Assembly: GCA_937923325.1 (NCBI GenBank)
Contig: CAKZUQ010000018.1
Span: forward strand, 25,956 to 89,955
Direction of reading: 5' to 3'
Origin: an uncultured Bacteriovoracaceae bacterium
GTDB taxonomy: Bacteria > Bdellovibrionota > Bacteriovoracia > Bacteriovoracales > Bacteriovoracaceae
DNA length: 64,000 nt
The position numbers and the translations under genes were made by a program. Below, piece after piece: positions 8,356-17,260 of this stretch. Under the pieces are notes generated by a model. The model was not told where the DNA came from and searched no databases. It worked only from the letters and a program-made list of their open reading frames with translations. The stretch's first letter is position 1; every line of letters begins with the position of its first letter.

Positions 8356-8940
8356 TTAGTTATAGTGCTCTGGGTATAATTGTCTTTCGATACCTTCAAT
8401 AAAGATATGAATGATTTTGATATGAATCTCTTGAATTCTATCTGTAATAGGGCAATCAACGATTAGGGGAATATCTACCATATCCTTGAGTTTTCCACCA
8501 TCTTTACCAAGTAATCCGATAACGTGCATACCTTGAGCTTTTGCTTTTTCAACAGCAAGAATAACATTTTGTGAATTACCACTTGTTGATATGGCCAACA
8601 GTGTATCACCTTTCTTTCCCCAGGCTTGAACATGGCGAGAGAAGATGTATTCATAACCATAGTCATTTGCAACACAAGTAATATGACTTGGATCTCCCAT
8701 ATTAATTGCTGCAATAGGGTCTCGATCTTTTCTGTACCTTCCAGTTAGCTCTTCAACAAAGTGCATAGAGTCACACATTGAACCACCATTTCCACATGCC
8801 ATGATTCTTCCATCGTAGTTTTTAATTGTATCAACAAATAATTCAACGGACTTATTAATTGCTTCAATATTCTTCTCATTTGAAACAAAAGTGTTTAAGG
8901 TTTCTACGGCTTGGCTTAATGATTCTTTGATGTAATTCAT
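8356..8940 (-). CDS. gmhA: Phosphoheptose isomerase GmhA (SIS domain)
   Basis: A 194-residue single SIS domain. It shows the GmhA signatures GNGGSMCDSMHFVEEL, ANDYGYEYIF, AISTSGNSQNVI, and RIQEIHIKIIHIF near the C-terminus. It converts sedoheptulose 7-phosphate to D-glycero-D-manno-heptose 7-phosphate, the first step to the ADP-heptose of the LPS inner core. DiaA is a close relative, but the QE-H and N-DYG residues favour GmhA. It is followed without a gap by an unknown membrane-anchored protein. No other heptose gene lies in the window. Confidence 0.85.
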   Translation of the reverse strand: MNYIKESLSQAVETLNTFVSNEKNIEAINKSVELFVDTIKNYDGRIMACGNGGSMCDSMHFVEELTGRYRKDRDPIAAINMGDPSHITCVANDYGYEYIFSRHVQAWGKKGDTLLAISTSGNSQNVILAVEKAKAQGMHVIGLLGKDGGKLKDMVDIPLIVDCPITDRIQEIHIKIIHIFIEGIERQLYPEHYN

Positions 8941-8956
8941 ATTTCTTCTTTCTTTA

Positions 8957-8984
8957 CAAAAAAAAAGCCAGCACTAGGCCGGCT
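8957..8984 (-). terminator. Terminator after trxA
   Basis: On the reverse strand AGCCGGC and GCTGGCT pair (7 bp with one G-U) around a 5-base loop and are followed by a run of nine T. It lies 15 bases after the trxA stop and just before gmhA. Confidence 0.85.
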
Positions 8985-8998
8985 CTTTATATTTAATA

Positions 8999-9319
8999 TT
9001 ATACTAAATCTGTAATACTTTTTAAAATTTCTGCTTTTGGTTGGTTACCAACTAAAGTACTTTTTACTTCTCCATCTTTAAAGAAGATTAAAGTTGGAAT
9101 ACCACGAATTCCATATTGTTGAGCTAATTCACCAGCTTCATCAACATTAACTTTAACAACTTTTGCTCCAGAAACTTCTGTTGCAATTTCATCTAAAATA
9201 GGAGCTAGTGCTTTACAAGGTCCACACCACTCAGCCCAAAAGTCTACGATTACTGGCTTGTCTGATTTAATTACTTCACTATCAAAGTTGTCTTTGTTTA
9301 CGCTTAATGCACCACTCAT
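8999..9319 (-). CDS. trxA: Thioredoxin 1
   Basis: A 106-residue cytoplasmic thioredoxin of standard length with the WCGPC active site (Cys32, Cys35), the DFWAEWCGPC context and the cis-proline loop GIRGIPT. It reduces protein disulfides using thioredoxin reductase, which is not in the window. AGGAG lies before the ATG. It is a single-gene unit closed by its own terminator. In this window it could also serve the peroxiredoxin at 13.2 kb, since 2-Cys peroxiredoxins need a thiol donor and no ahpF is present. Confidence 0.95.
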   Translation of the reverse strand: MSGALSVNKDNFDSEVIKSDKPVIVDFWAEWCGPCKALAPILDEIATEVSGAKVVKVNVDEAGELAQQYGIRGIPTLIFFKDGEVKSTLVGNQPKAEILKSITDLV

Positions 9320-9493
9320 ATTTGTCTCCTCGAATTATTTTTTTCTTTATTTTATACTTAAATGAGTTCTCGTATTTTAACATATCTAAAATAAAATAAC
9401 TACTATCGAAATTAGTCGAAATAACTTGGACAGCGCAGCAAGGGCAAGTAAATACATGTATCATAACGCGCTATATTTATATAAACTGTTAAT

Positions 9494-10009
9494 ATGAAGA
9501 AAAAATATATTTTAAAATCTGGAATTAATACAGCTCGCTTAACTAGGCTAGTGGCCAAGGCCATTGATTTATTTATCGTTTTAATCCTATCTATGCTTTT
9601 ATATCCATTTGGACTACTATTAGCACTTTTTTATATTGGAGTTGCTGATTCTATAAATAACGGTCAATCTGTCGGAAAGAAAGTTATGGGCTTTTCTGTA
9701 ATATCATTAGAAGACGGAAAGCCATGCACAATTAAGCAGTCAATAATAAGAAACTTACCACTATTGATACCGATGGGTTTTGCAATTATTCCTTTATGGG
9801 GATGGATATTCTGCAGCATCTTAGCCCTTCCTCTAGTTCTTTTAGAGGTTTATTTACTCTTCAGGTTAGACTCTGGGCATCGTCTTGGAGACGTCATGGC
9901 AGATACAACTGTAATTGCCGATGATCATGATAGAGTCGACCTTCGTAAGTCCAAAGATTCCTGGTTTGAAGAGAAAAACATGTCGCCATGTAATCGCTCA
10001 ATGATGTAG
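9494..10009 (+). CDS. RDD-family membrane protein
   Basis: A 171-residue protein with the RDD pattern: R-L-AKAIDLF at the first membrane helix (about 20-45), a GQSVGKKVMGF motif after helix two, and a third hydrophobic block near 95-120. A hydrophilic C-terminal tail follows. RDD proteins are small inner-membrane proteins of mostly unknown role; some have been linked to ion or protein handling. It lies 31 bp upstream of polA and may share its transcript. Confidence 0.7.
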   Translation: MKKKYILKSGINTARLTRLVAKAIDLFIVLILSMLLYPFGLLLALFYIGVADSINNGQSVGKKVMGFSVISLEDGKPCTIKQSIIRNLPLLIPMGFAIIPLWGWIFCSILALPLVLLEVYLLFRLDSGHRLGDVMADTTVIADDHDRVDLRKSKDSWFEEKNMSPCNRSMM

Positions 10010-10040
10010 AATACTCTCGTTAAAGCATTCAGGAGAGTTC

Positions 10041-12686
10041 ATGAAAAAAAGACTTATCATTGTAGATATTAGTAGTTTTATATTCCGTGCATTTTTTGCA
10101 ATTAGACCTATGTCAACACCGGATGGTAGACCAGTGAATTCTGTTTATGGTGTCTTATCAATGATGATAAAGCTTATTAATTCCTATCAACCCAGCCATA
10201 TAGTTCTTGCTAGAGATACAAGTGGCGGATCATTTAGAAATGAAATTTATCCCGAATATAAAGCTAATCGTGGACCTGCTCCGGAAGAGTTAGTTCCTCA
10301 ATTCGAAATGATTAATAGGCTTATTGAAGTTATGCAAATACCGAATAAAGCCATGGTGAACTATGAAGCCGATGATTTAATTGGTTCTATGGCAGTTCAG
10401 TATAAAGATGCTTTTGATGAGGTTCTAATTGCGTCAGGTGATAAAGATTTAATGCAATTCGTAGATGATAAAGTAAAAATGTTAGATACGATGAAGGACA
10501 TCATTTATGGACCAGACGAAGTGTTTAAAAAAATGGGTGTATGGCCTAGTCAGATTATGGATTATCTTTCACTCTTAGGAGATTCTTCAGATAATATCCC
10601 AGGAGTAAAAGGTATTGGCGCCAAAGGAGCATCTAAACTTTTAGACGAACATAAAACTTTAGATGCAGTTATAGAAAATATAGAAACTTTAACAAACAAA
10701 AGAGCTAAAACAGCACTAGAAAAAGGTGTTGATGATGCCTATTTATCTAGAAAACTTGTTAAAATTGTCACAGATTTAAAGCTCGATTTAGAACCTAAAG
10801 ACTTAGCATTTTCATTAGAACCTCATCCAGAACTTTTAGAATATCTAGATGAATTAAACTTTAAAACTTTTAAGGCGAAATTAAAGTCAAATAGTGCAGC
10901 GGTAAGTGAATCAAAACCAAATAGTATTAGTATAGGCTTTGATGCTGTTAAAGATGAAAAAAAATGGGATTCAATTTTAAAAGACTTAGAAGTAAATGAT
11001 TCAGTTTATATTGAGCCACTTTTTAGGCAAGGAGATTATCATAGTCTTAATCCAGAATGTGTCGGACTTGCCATAGGAGAGAAAAATTACGTTGTTTACC
11101 CCGAAGCAATAAAGTCTTTTAGCTCAATGGTTGAAGATATTTTAAAGAATAAACATTTATTAATTTCTTCAATTAATATAAAGTCAATTACTTGTGCAGC
11201 TATAGCTCAAAATGTAGAAATTGAGTGTCAGTTATTCGATATCTCTCAAGCACACTTTATTTTAGACCCAGATAAAAAACATGATCTTTCAACAATTTCT
11301 CAAGAGATAATGAACGAGAATGTTTTAACTTTAAAAGAACTTTTTAAAGAAAGTCTAGATGCAGAACAAAGTATTAGAAACTTTGAATTTGCTATTGCAA
11401 GAAGAGCATATTTTGGAATTCGAATCTACCCTTGGTTAATGAAAAAACTCAAAGAAGCAGGACTTGATAGCGTTTTTTATGAAATGGATTTACCACTTAT
11501 AAACGTTTTATCTAAGATGGAAATGCTTGGAATAGATCTGAATACTGACTTCTATGAAGAAGTTGAAAAAGACTTTCAATCACAAGTTGATGAGATAGAT
11601 GCAAAAGTTAAAGAAGTATCAGACAGTGAAGTTAATCTAAAATCACCAAAACAAGTAAGTGCATTATTATTTGAAAAACTTGAACTACCTATTATCAAAA
11701 AAACAAAAACTGGAGCCTCAACAGACTCAAGTGTCTTAGAGGAGCTGAACTCTCAGGGGGAAAGTGAAATCCCTGGAATGATCCTAAAGTTTCGTGAAAT
11801 TGATAAGCTATTGTCGACATATGTTAAAACACTCCCTAAGTTAGTAGGTGAAGATAAAAAAATTCATACACACTTTAATCAGAATGTAGCAGCTACAGGA
11901 AGACTTTCAAGTGACAAACCAAATCTTCAAAATATTCCTATAAGATCAGAAAATGGCAGAAAACTAAGGAAGGGATTTGTTCCAGCACAAGGATGTGTAC
12001 TTTTAGGAGCAGATTACTCCCAGGTAGAACTAAGAATACTGGCTCACTTTTCTGAAGATGAAGTTATGGTAAATGCATTTAATAATGATGAAGATATCCA
12101 TGCCCAGACAGCAGCAGAAGTTTTAGACATGGATATCGCTGATGTATCTAAAAATGATAGGTCTCAGGCTAAAACTGTAAACTTTGGTTTAATGTATGGA
12201 CAGGGATCATTTGGTCTTTCAAAAACCTTGGGTATATCAATGGGAGAAGCTAAGCACTATATTACTGAGTATTTCGAAAAATTTCATAAAGTTAAATCAT
12301 ACCTTGATGGACTTAAAGAAGAGTGTGCTCAAAAAGGGTATACAGAAACTTTATTTGGAAGAAAAAGAATTATTAAGGATATTAATTCATCCAATAGACA
12401 GATGAAGTCCATGGCAGAAAGAATGGCAATTAATACACCAATTCAAGGTACAGCTGCAGATATTATAAAAAAAGCAATGATTGATATTGATAAGGCCATG
12501 TCTGAAGCAAAATTAAAATCAACAATGTTACTTCAAGTTCATGATGAATTAATTTTCGAAGTCCCTGAGTCAGAAGTAGAACAAATGAAAGAGCTTGTTA
12601 GAGATAAAATGGAAAATGTTGTAAAACTATCAGTTCCATTAAAGGTTGATATGGGTATCGGTGAAAACTGGTATGAATTGAAGTAG
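10041..12686 (+). CDS. polA: DNA polymerase I with degenerate 3'-5' exonuclease domain
   Basis: 881 residues. The 5'-3' exonuclease domain covers about 1-290 (DISSFIFRAFFA, YEADDLIG, SGDKDLMQ, GDSSDNIPGVKGIG). The polymerase domain covers about 490-881, with motif A DYSQVELRILAHF, motif B KTVNFGLMYGQG and motif C LQVHDELIFEVP. The middle domain (about 295-480) keeps the length of a proofreading domain. However, the Asp-x-Glu of Exo I is replaced near SVYIEPLF and the N-x-x-x-D of Exo II reads NIKSI, so proofreading is probably lost, as in Bacillus and Thermus enzymes. It works in Okazaki fragment processing and repair. AGGAG precedes the ATG. Confidence 0.95.
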   Translation: MKKRLIIVDISSFIFRAFFAIRPMSTPDGRPVNSVYGVLSMMIKLINSYQPSHIVLARDTSGGSFRNEIYPEYKANRGPAPEELVPQFEMINRLIEVMQIPNKAMVNYEADDLIGSMAVQYKDAFDEVLIASGDKDLMQFVDDKVKMLDTMKDIIYGPDEVFKKMGVWPSQIMDYLSLLGDSSDNIPGVKGIGAKGASKLLDEHKTLDAVIENIETLTNKRAKTALEKGVDDAYLSRKLVKIVTDLKLDLEPKDLAFSLEPHPELLEYLDELNFKTFKAKLKSNSAAVSESKPNSISIGFDAVKDEKKWDSILKDLEVNDSVYIEPLFRQGDYHSLNPECVGLAIGEKNYVVYPEAIKSFSSMVEDILKNKHLLISSINIKSITCAAIAQNVEIECQLFDISQAHFILDPDKKHDLSTISQEIMNENVLTLKELFKESLDAEQSIRNFEFAIARRAYFGIRIYPWLMKKLKEAGLDSVFYEMDLPLINVLSKMEMLGIDLNTDFYEEVEKDFQSQVDEIDAKVKEVSDSEVNLKSPKQVSALLFEKLELPIIKKTKTGASTDSSVLEELNSQGESEIPGMILKFREIDKLLSTYVKTLPKLVGEDKKIHTHFNQNVAATGRLSSDKPNLQNIPIRSENGRKLRKGFVPAQGCVLLGADYSQVELRILAHFSEDEVMVNAFNNDEDIHAQTAAEVLDMDIADVSKNDRSQAKTVNFGLMYGQGSFGLSKTLGISMGEAKHYITEYFEKFHKVKSYLDGLKEECAQKGYTETLFGRKRIIKDINSSNRQMKSMAERMAINTPIQGTAADIIKKAMIDIDKAMSEAKLKSTMLLQVHDELIFEVPESEVEQMKELVRDKMENVVKLSVPLKVDMGIGENWYELK

Positions 12687-12691
12687 GATTT

Positions 12692-13129
12692 ATGACTAAT
12701 AAAAAACAAACGAAATTCTGGATTGCTTTAGCAGTACCTTTTGCCATTATAATTTTAGTTTTAGTAAAACTTTATCACACTATAGATGCTGGTAGCAGTG
12801 ATCCTTTTGAGAACAAAGGTGGAATGGTTTTCACTTATGATCAGTTTTCACAAAAAATTGAAGTGGAATTACCAGTTTCAAATGCACTTGTCGCAATAGC
12901 AACAGTTAAGGCCAAAAGTGATATTCTTAAAATTATAGAAAAAAGACAAAACATACATACGACCAACACACGTTATCACTGGCTAGCAATTGCTGTTAGA
13001 GATGAGGCTGATAAGAATTGGAATGTTACGTTTAGAGAAATGGGTGTTACTCCAAAAGTTGAGTGTAAATCGAGTGTCAATATTCAAACAGGTGTTTCTT
13101 TAGAACTTAAATGCATAAATGATAAATAA
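12692..13129 (+). CDS. Unknown protein with one N-terminal membrane helix
   Basis: A 145-residue product 5 bp after polA. A basic start is followed by one membrane helix at about 10-26, then a soluble periplasmic domain with two cysteines near the end (VECKSS and LKCIN) that could form a disulfide. I recognise no family. The tight spacing suggests cotranscription with polA. Confidence 0.55.
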   Translation: MTNKKQTKFWIALAVPFAIIILVLVKLYHTIDAGSSDPFENKGGMVFTYDQFSQKIEVELPVSNALVAIATVKAKSDILKIIEKRQNIHTTNTRYHWLAIAVRDEADKNWNVTFREMGVTPKVECKSSVNIQTGVSLELKCINDK

Positions 13130-13154
13130 AAAAGCCCTCTATGAAATAGAGGGC
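13125..13154 (-). terminator. Terminator after the peroxiredoxin gene
   Basis: A perfect 7-bp stem GCCCTCT/AGAGGGC has a 7-base loop. Read on the reverse strand it is followed by TTTTTTATT. It ends the peroxiredoxin transcript, and its T-run overlaps the stop codon of the convergent gene. Confidence 0.85.
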
Positions 13155-13182
13155 AGTCTATATTTAAAAAATTAATTTTAAA

Positions 13183-13773
13183 TTACTTTGCGTGCTTAGA
13201 TAAATAAGCTGCAACACCATCAGCAGTTGCTGTCATTGCTTCTTCACCTTTTTTCCAGTTTGCTGGACAAACTTCACCATGTTTCTCATGGTACTGAAGA
13301 GCATCAACTACTCTTAGAGCTTCTTCAACATTTCTTCCAAGAGGAAGGTCATTGATTGTTGAATGTCTAACGATTCCTTCTTTATCGATTAAGAATAGAC
13401 CTCTTAATGCAACAGATTCGTCAAAAAGAACTCCGTAGTCACGTGCAATATCTTTTTTAACATCAGCGATTAGTGGGTAATCGATTTCACCAATTCCACC
13501 TTTTTCAACTGGAGTGTTTCTCCATGCAAAGTGAGAAAAGTGAGAGTCAATTGAACAACCTAAAAGCTCTACGCCTCTTTCTTTGAACTCAGAAACTTTT
13601 GCATTAAAAGCTAAGATTTCAGATGGACAAACAAATGTAAAATCTAGAGGGTAAAAGTATAAAACAACTTCTTTACCTTTATAATCAGAAAGGCTTACTT
13701 CTTTGAACTCGCCATTTCCCATAACTGCAGTTGCTGTAAAATTCGGTGCTGGTTTTGTAACTAAACTAGACAT
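13183..13773 (-). CDS. Typical 2-Cys peroxiredoxin (AhpC/Prx1 type)
   Basis: A 196-residue cytoplasmic peroxidase that reduces H2O2 and alkyl peroxides. The peroxidatic cysteine is Cys49 in [11 protein letters not shown] and the resolving cysteine is Cys169 in VCPANW. Both motifs and the overall length fit the Prx1/AhpC class. No ahpF neighbour is present, so thioredoxin is the likely reductant. AAGGAG precedes the start. A near-consensus OxyR site lies 71-107 bp upstream, and the oxyR gene is next upstream on the same strand. Confidence 0.93.
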   Translation of the reverse strand: MSSLVTKPAPNFTATAVMGNGEFKEVSLSDYKGKEVVLYFYPLDFTFVCPSEILAFNAKVSEFKERGVELLGCSIDSHFSHFAWRNTPVEKGGIGEIDYPLIADVKKDIARDYGVLFDESVALRGLFLIDKEGIVRHSTINDLPLGRNVEEALRVVDALQYHEKHGEVCPANWKKGEEAMTATADGVAAYLSKHAK

Positions 13774-13814
13774 AAATAATCTCCTTGTGTCTTTTAATTA
13801 TTTTTACTGATGAC

Positions 13815-13844
13815 AGTATCGTTAAAAATTCAATATAAATACAA
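13815..13844 (-). promoter_or_regulatory. Candidate promoter of the peroxiredoxin gene
   Basis: On the reverse strand TTGTAT (bases 13844-13839) and GATACT (13820-13815) are separated by 18 bp. The weak -35 touches the edge of the OxyR site. Such a weak promoter with an activator bound next to the -35 is the usual OxyR-activated layout. Confidence 0.45.
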
Positions 13845-13880
13845 TTGATTTTTTCTATCCTTAGAATCGATTTTATCTAT
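13844..13880 (-). promoter_or_regulatory. OxyR binding site
   Basis: Read on the reverse strand the site is ATAG-N7-CGAT-N7-ATAG-N7-CAAT, against the known consensus ATAG-N7-CTAT-N7-ATAG-N7-CTAT. That is 14 of 16 core bases, and inner preferred T and A positions also match in the first half. It lies just upstream of the peroxiredoxin promoter. Confidence 0.8.
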
Positions 13881-13933
13881 GAGGCTAAACTACTGAACTT
13901 ACAGGAACAAATCAACTAAAGAGCTCTATAATT

Positions 13934-14878
13934 CTAATTGATCTCTATAATTTCTGAATGTTTTGGGTTAAATGTACGCAATTCGTCAGGGATATTAGCG
14001 AGGATTTCCTCTTCTAGCGCATCAAGTATTCTTTTTTTAATGATATTTTTACTATGAACTAGAGAGACCTCACGTAAAGGTACTGGTCTTGAAAATGGTC
14101 TTAAAAGTTTTTTGTGTGCAGTGGCAAGCTGTTCTGTCGCCATATGTGGAAGAAGAGTGTAACCAGAACCTTTTAGGACCATATTTTTAAGGGTTTCAAA
14201 ATTTCCTGATTCAAAGTTTATTGGGTTATTAGAACCATGAGATCTTTGATTTTGGCAAATATTCAAAACTTGGTCTCTAAAGCAGTTTCCTTTGTTTAGT
14301 AGCCAAATTTCATCAATATCTAGGTCATCCTCTTTTACTTTCGTTTTTTTGGATAAAGGATGATTCTTAGAGACAAATAAATGAAAAGGTTCATAGTACA
14401 TCACTTTCTCTATAATAGATTTTTCATGAAGTGGTGTTACTAGTATTCCTGCGTCTATTTCATCATTCTTAAGTAATTCAATAATCTCTTCTGTTTTATT
14501 CTCTTTGATCATCAGGTTTACTTTAGGATATTTTTCTAAAAATTCTTGTACAAATAATGGGATGATAAATGGGCTGAGTGTTGGGATTACAGATAACTTG
14601 AAATCACCAGTTATTTCACCTTTAGTTTCATCGATAATATTAAATAACTTTTTTTGCTCGAATATAATATTTTTAGCCTGTTCGATTATAGCAATCCCTT
14701 CATCAGTTGCTTGGATTGGTGACTTTGATCTATCAAATATTGTGACTTCAAGTTCTTCTTCTAGTTTTTGCAATTGCATACTTAAAGTAGGTTGAGTAAC
14801 AAAGCAAGAGTTAGCTGCTCTTCCAAAGTGCTTGTGTTTGTGCACTGCTAATACATATTCTAGTTGTGTTAAAGTCAT
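13934..14878 (-). CDS. oxyR: Hydrogen-peroxide regulator OxyR (LysR family)
   Basis: A 314-residue LysR protein. The winged helix-turn-helix lies at about 1-60 (FGRAANSCFVTQPTLSMQLQ) and the regulatory domain at about 90-300. The redox pair Cys199 and Cys208 sits in GNCFRDQVLNIC, at the same positions and spacing as in the E. coli protein, so a peroxide-formed disulfide switch is expected. It lies 160 bp upstream of the peroxiredoxin, which has an OxyR site before it. It is divergent from a DMT transporter with 59 bp between the starts. Confidence 0.93.
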   Translation of the reverse strand: MTLTQLEYVLAVHKHKHFGRAANSCFVTQPTLSMQLQKLEEELEVTIFDRSKSPIQATDEGIAIIEQAKNIIFEQKKLFNIIDETKGEITGDFKLSVIPTLSPFIIPLFVQEFLEKYPKVNLMIKENKTEEIIELLKNDEIDAGILVTPLHEKSIIEKVMYYEPFHLFVSKNHPLSKKTKVKEDDLDIDEIWLLNKGNCFRDQVLNICQNQRSHGSNNPINFESGNFETLKNMVLKGSGYTLLPHMATEQLATAHKKLLRPFSRPVPLREVSLVHSKNIIKKRILDALEEEILANIPDELRTFNPKHSEIIEIN

Positions 14879-14937
14879 GACAAAATTATAACAAAAAGTT
14901 GATAGATGTGAAAACTAGATTGTTGTAAGATGTCCTG

Positions 14938-15819
14938 ATGAATGCATATATTTTAACTTTATTAGCAAATCTATGCTTTGCGCTAGGTGCTCAATTTTTT
15001 ACGCATTACTCAAGAAAGTTCTCATCTACTTGGATGAACACTTTTAAGGCCTTGGTTGCAGCAGTTTGCTTCTTTATAACTATCAGTTTAACTACAGGGT
15101 TTCACAGTATTGGTGTTGTGAACTTTTTATGGTTTTTTGTTTCAGGTTTTGTTGCGTTAGGTATCGGGGATATTTTTTTACTTAAGGCCTTTGAAAAAAT
15201 AGGTCCTGGTAGAACGATGGTGATTTTTGGCTTTCATCCTGTAATTGTTGGAGTCTTGTCATATTTTATTCTTTCGCAGTCATTAGACCCGAATAAACTT
15301 TGGGCCGTTTTCTTTTTTATGGCATGTCTTTTTATTTATTCTTATGAAAGTTTTATAAAATTTGGCAAGTGGGAAGTGGCTGGAGTTGCCTTTGCTTTTC
15401 TAGGTATGACATTAGATGGCTGTGGGGTATTGATAACGCGTTATGCGTTTGATTTGAATTCAAATATAACAGCATTTGAAGGAAACTTGTATCGTTGTCT
15501 AGGAGCTCTTTTATCCTATTTAATCATACGTGGCTTTTCACCATTTTATTTTAGAAAGCGTTTCAGGTCTTTGAACTTAAAGTCTAGAAGCTATGTTATT
15601 TTGGGGGCATTGTTTGGTACTTTTTTCTCTTTGGCTCTTTATTTAAGTGCTATTCAAAAAGCTGCTGACCTTGCAGTTGTTTCTGCAATTTCTATTACGT
15701 CTGTTATCTTTTCAACTATCTTTGAGTCTGTGTGGGAGAGGAAATGGCCAAGTAAGTACTTATTCATTTCTTTGATCTTTTTCACAGGTGGAATGCTATT
15801 TATATTTGATGTGATGTAA
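14938..15819 (+). CDS. EamA/DMT-family transporter
   Basis: A 293-residue integral membrane protein with about ten hydrophobic helices arranged as two EamA-like halves (FALGAQFFTHYSRKF near the start, and the second half beginning about residue 150). The family exports metabolites or amino acids. The substrate cannot be read from the sequence. It is divergent from oxyR and ends at a bidirectional terminator. Confidence 0.8.
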   Translation: MNAYILTLLANLCFALGAQFFTHYSRKFSSTWMNTFKALVAAVCFFITISLTTGFHSIGVVNFLWFFVSGFVALGIGDIFLLKAFEKIGPGRTMVIFGFHPVIVGVLSYFILSQSLDPNKLWAVFFFMACLFIYSYESFIKFGKWEVAGVAFAFLGMTLDGCGVLITRYAFDLNSNITAFEGNLYRCLGALLSYLIIRGFSPFYFRKRFRSLNLKSRSYVILGALFGTFFSLALYLSAIQKAADLAVVSAISITSVIFSTIFESVWERKWPSKYLFISLIFFTGGMLFIFDVM

Positions 15820-15850
15820 AAAAGGGAAGCTTAAAAGCTTCCCCTTCTGA
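15820..15850. terminator. Bidirectional terminator
   Basis: GGGAAGCTT-AA-AAGCTTCCC is a perfect 9-bp stem (15824-15843) flanked by an A-run on the left and a short T-rich tail on the right. It sits between two convergent genes and can serve both. Confidence 0.8.
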
Positions 15851-15872
15851 TATTCATTATTTTATTTATCAT

Positions 15873-17246
15873 CTAAATAATAGAGTCAATTTCCTCTTGA
15901 GTATACTCAACATGATGAGGGTTTTCTGGTTCAACTGCAGGAGATCGTCCATTTGATAAACTTTGATTTTTATCAGGGTGACCTCCATAAATGTACTGGT
16001 TAAAATCCTCTGTGAAATCTAAACCAGAATACTCTTCAAGGTCAGATTTAAAATCATTTGTAGTAACTGTTGTGAATTTTCTTTTATTGAAATATCCACG
16101 TAGGAAGTCTTTTAGACCTGGAAGACCAGCTTGTTTAAGTTGATAATGAATATAGGCAAAGAAACTTCTTCCTTTTTCGTAAGACCTCTTATCAGTCTTT
16201 CTTGTATAAACATTATGCTTGGCTAAGTTGACGCTAAAGTAGTTTGGACTCTTGTGTGTTTGATGCCCCTTGTCTCTCCAAGAAGCAATTCCTTCGTCCA
16301 TCCAACCTGAGTTTCCATCTGCAGGTAATACACCTTTTGCAAAATAACTATGTTGTAATTCGTGGCCTAAAGAAATATATGATGTTGCTGTTGCTCCAAC
16401 ATACTCCATTCCACCTCTGATTTTTGTTCCGTATATTAGAAGCTCTGGGTGAGGCCATGCTCCATAATCTCTTTCAAGCTCTCTCATAACTTTTACTGTT
16501 TTTCTTTTCATTCTCCAATTTCTAAATCGAAACGAAGAGTAAATAGTAACAGGAATTTGTCTTCCACTAATTGATGGGAATTTGAAGTGTAGTCTCCAGA
16601 ACTTTCTTTTAGGAACTAAGTGAAAGTACACACTTGATGCCGTGTAGAAAGAGGGATAACTAACTTCAATAAAGTTATTATCTAACTCTTTTGTTACACC
16701 ATTTGCAAAAATATTATGGGCTTTATTTGTTCCTATAACTTGAACTCTAAAAGTCATTTGGTATTGATCATACTCATAGTTTGTTGGTAAAAATCTCTCA
16801 AGGAACATTCTATCTTTCAAGTCTTTAATAAAGAAACCACTTGAAACACCTTTCCAGCCATACTTAGTTCCTTTTTCGATCGGAGTCCTTATAGTCATTG
16901 TGTGAATACCTGGTGTAACTTCAACTTTTGGATATCTAACGAATGAAACGTTTCCTGGAACAGGAGTTAGTGTGTGTTCAACAGCTTTCCCATTAACTAT
17001 AACTTCAGTTGGCTTAGAGACCGAGTCAAAAACTGGGTAACCAGTATCATTGGCCATAAACGTAATATTTGTTGATGCCCATGCTTGTTTATTTGCTTTA
17101 TCGTAAGTTAATTCATAAACAGCTTTTATAAAGTCTACAAAAATGACTTTTCCATCTTTTGTTTTAAAAGCAGGTGGTGCTTGATCAATCCCGGCAAAAG
17201 CCTGAAAGCTCAAAACAGTTATTAATCCTAATAGTAGTTTTTTCAT
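15873..17246 (-). CDS. Secreted M1-like (gluzincin) metallopeptidase
   Basis: A 457-residue protein with a Sec signal peptide (about 1-18, AFAG). The zinc site is His295-Glu296-x-x-His299 with Glu318, an exact HExxH-x18-E spacing as in M1 aminopeptidases. A GGMEY motif about 15 residues before it stands in for the GAMEN exopeptidase loop. The N-terminal 200 residues are beta-rich, as in M1 enzymes. It is probably a periplasmic or secreted aminopeptidase. It lies 14 bp after the exported amidotransferase-like gene and is probably in the same operon. Confidence 0.8.
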   Translation of the reverse strand: MKKLLLGLITVLSFQAFAGIDQAPPAFKTKDGKVIFVDFIKAVYELTYDKANKQAWASTNITFMANDTGYPVFDSVSKPTEVIVNGKAVEHTLTPVPGNVSFVRYPKVEVTPGIHTMTIRTPIEKGTKYGWKGVSSGFFIKDLKDRMFLERFLPTNYEYDQYQMTFRVQVIGTNKAHNIFANGVTKELDNNFIEVSYPSFYTASSVYFHLVPKRKFWRLHFKFPSISGRQIPVTIYSSFRFRNWRMKRKTVKVMRELERDYGAWPHPELLIYGTKIRGGMEYVGATATSYISLGHELQHSYFAKGVLPADGNSGWMDEGIASWRDKGHQTHKSPNYFSVNLAKHNVYTRKTDKRSYEKGRSFFAYIHYQLKQAGLPGLKDFLRGYFNKRKFTTVTTNDFKSDLEEYSGLDFTEDFNQYIYGGHPDKNQSLSNGRSPAVEPENPHHVEYTQEEIDSII

Positions 17247-17260
17247 AATTTCTTACTCTC

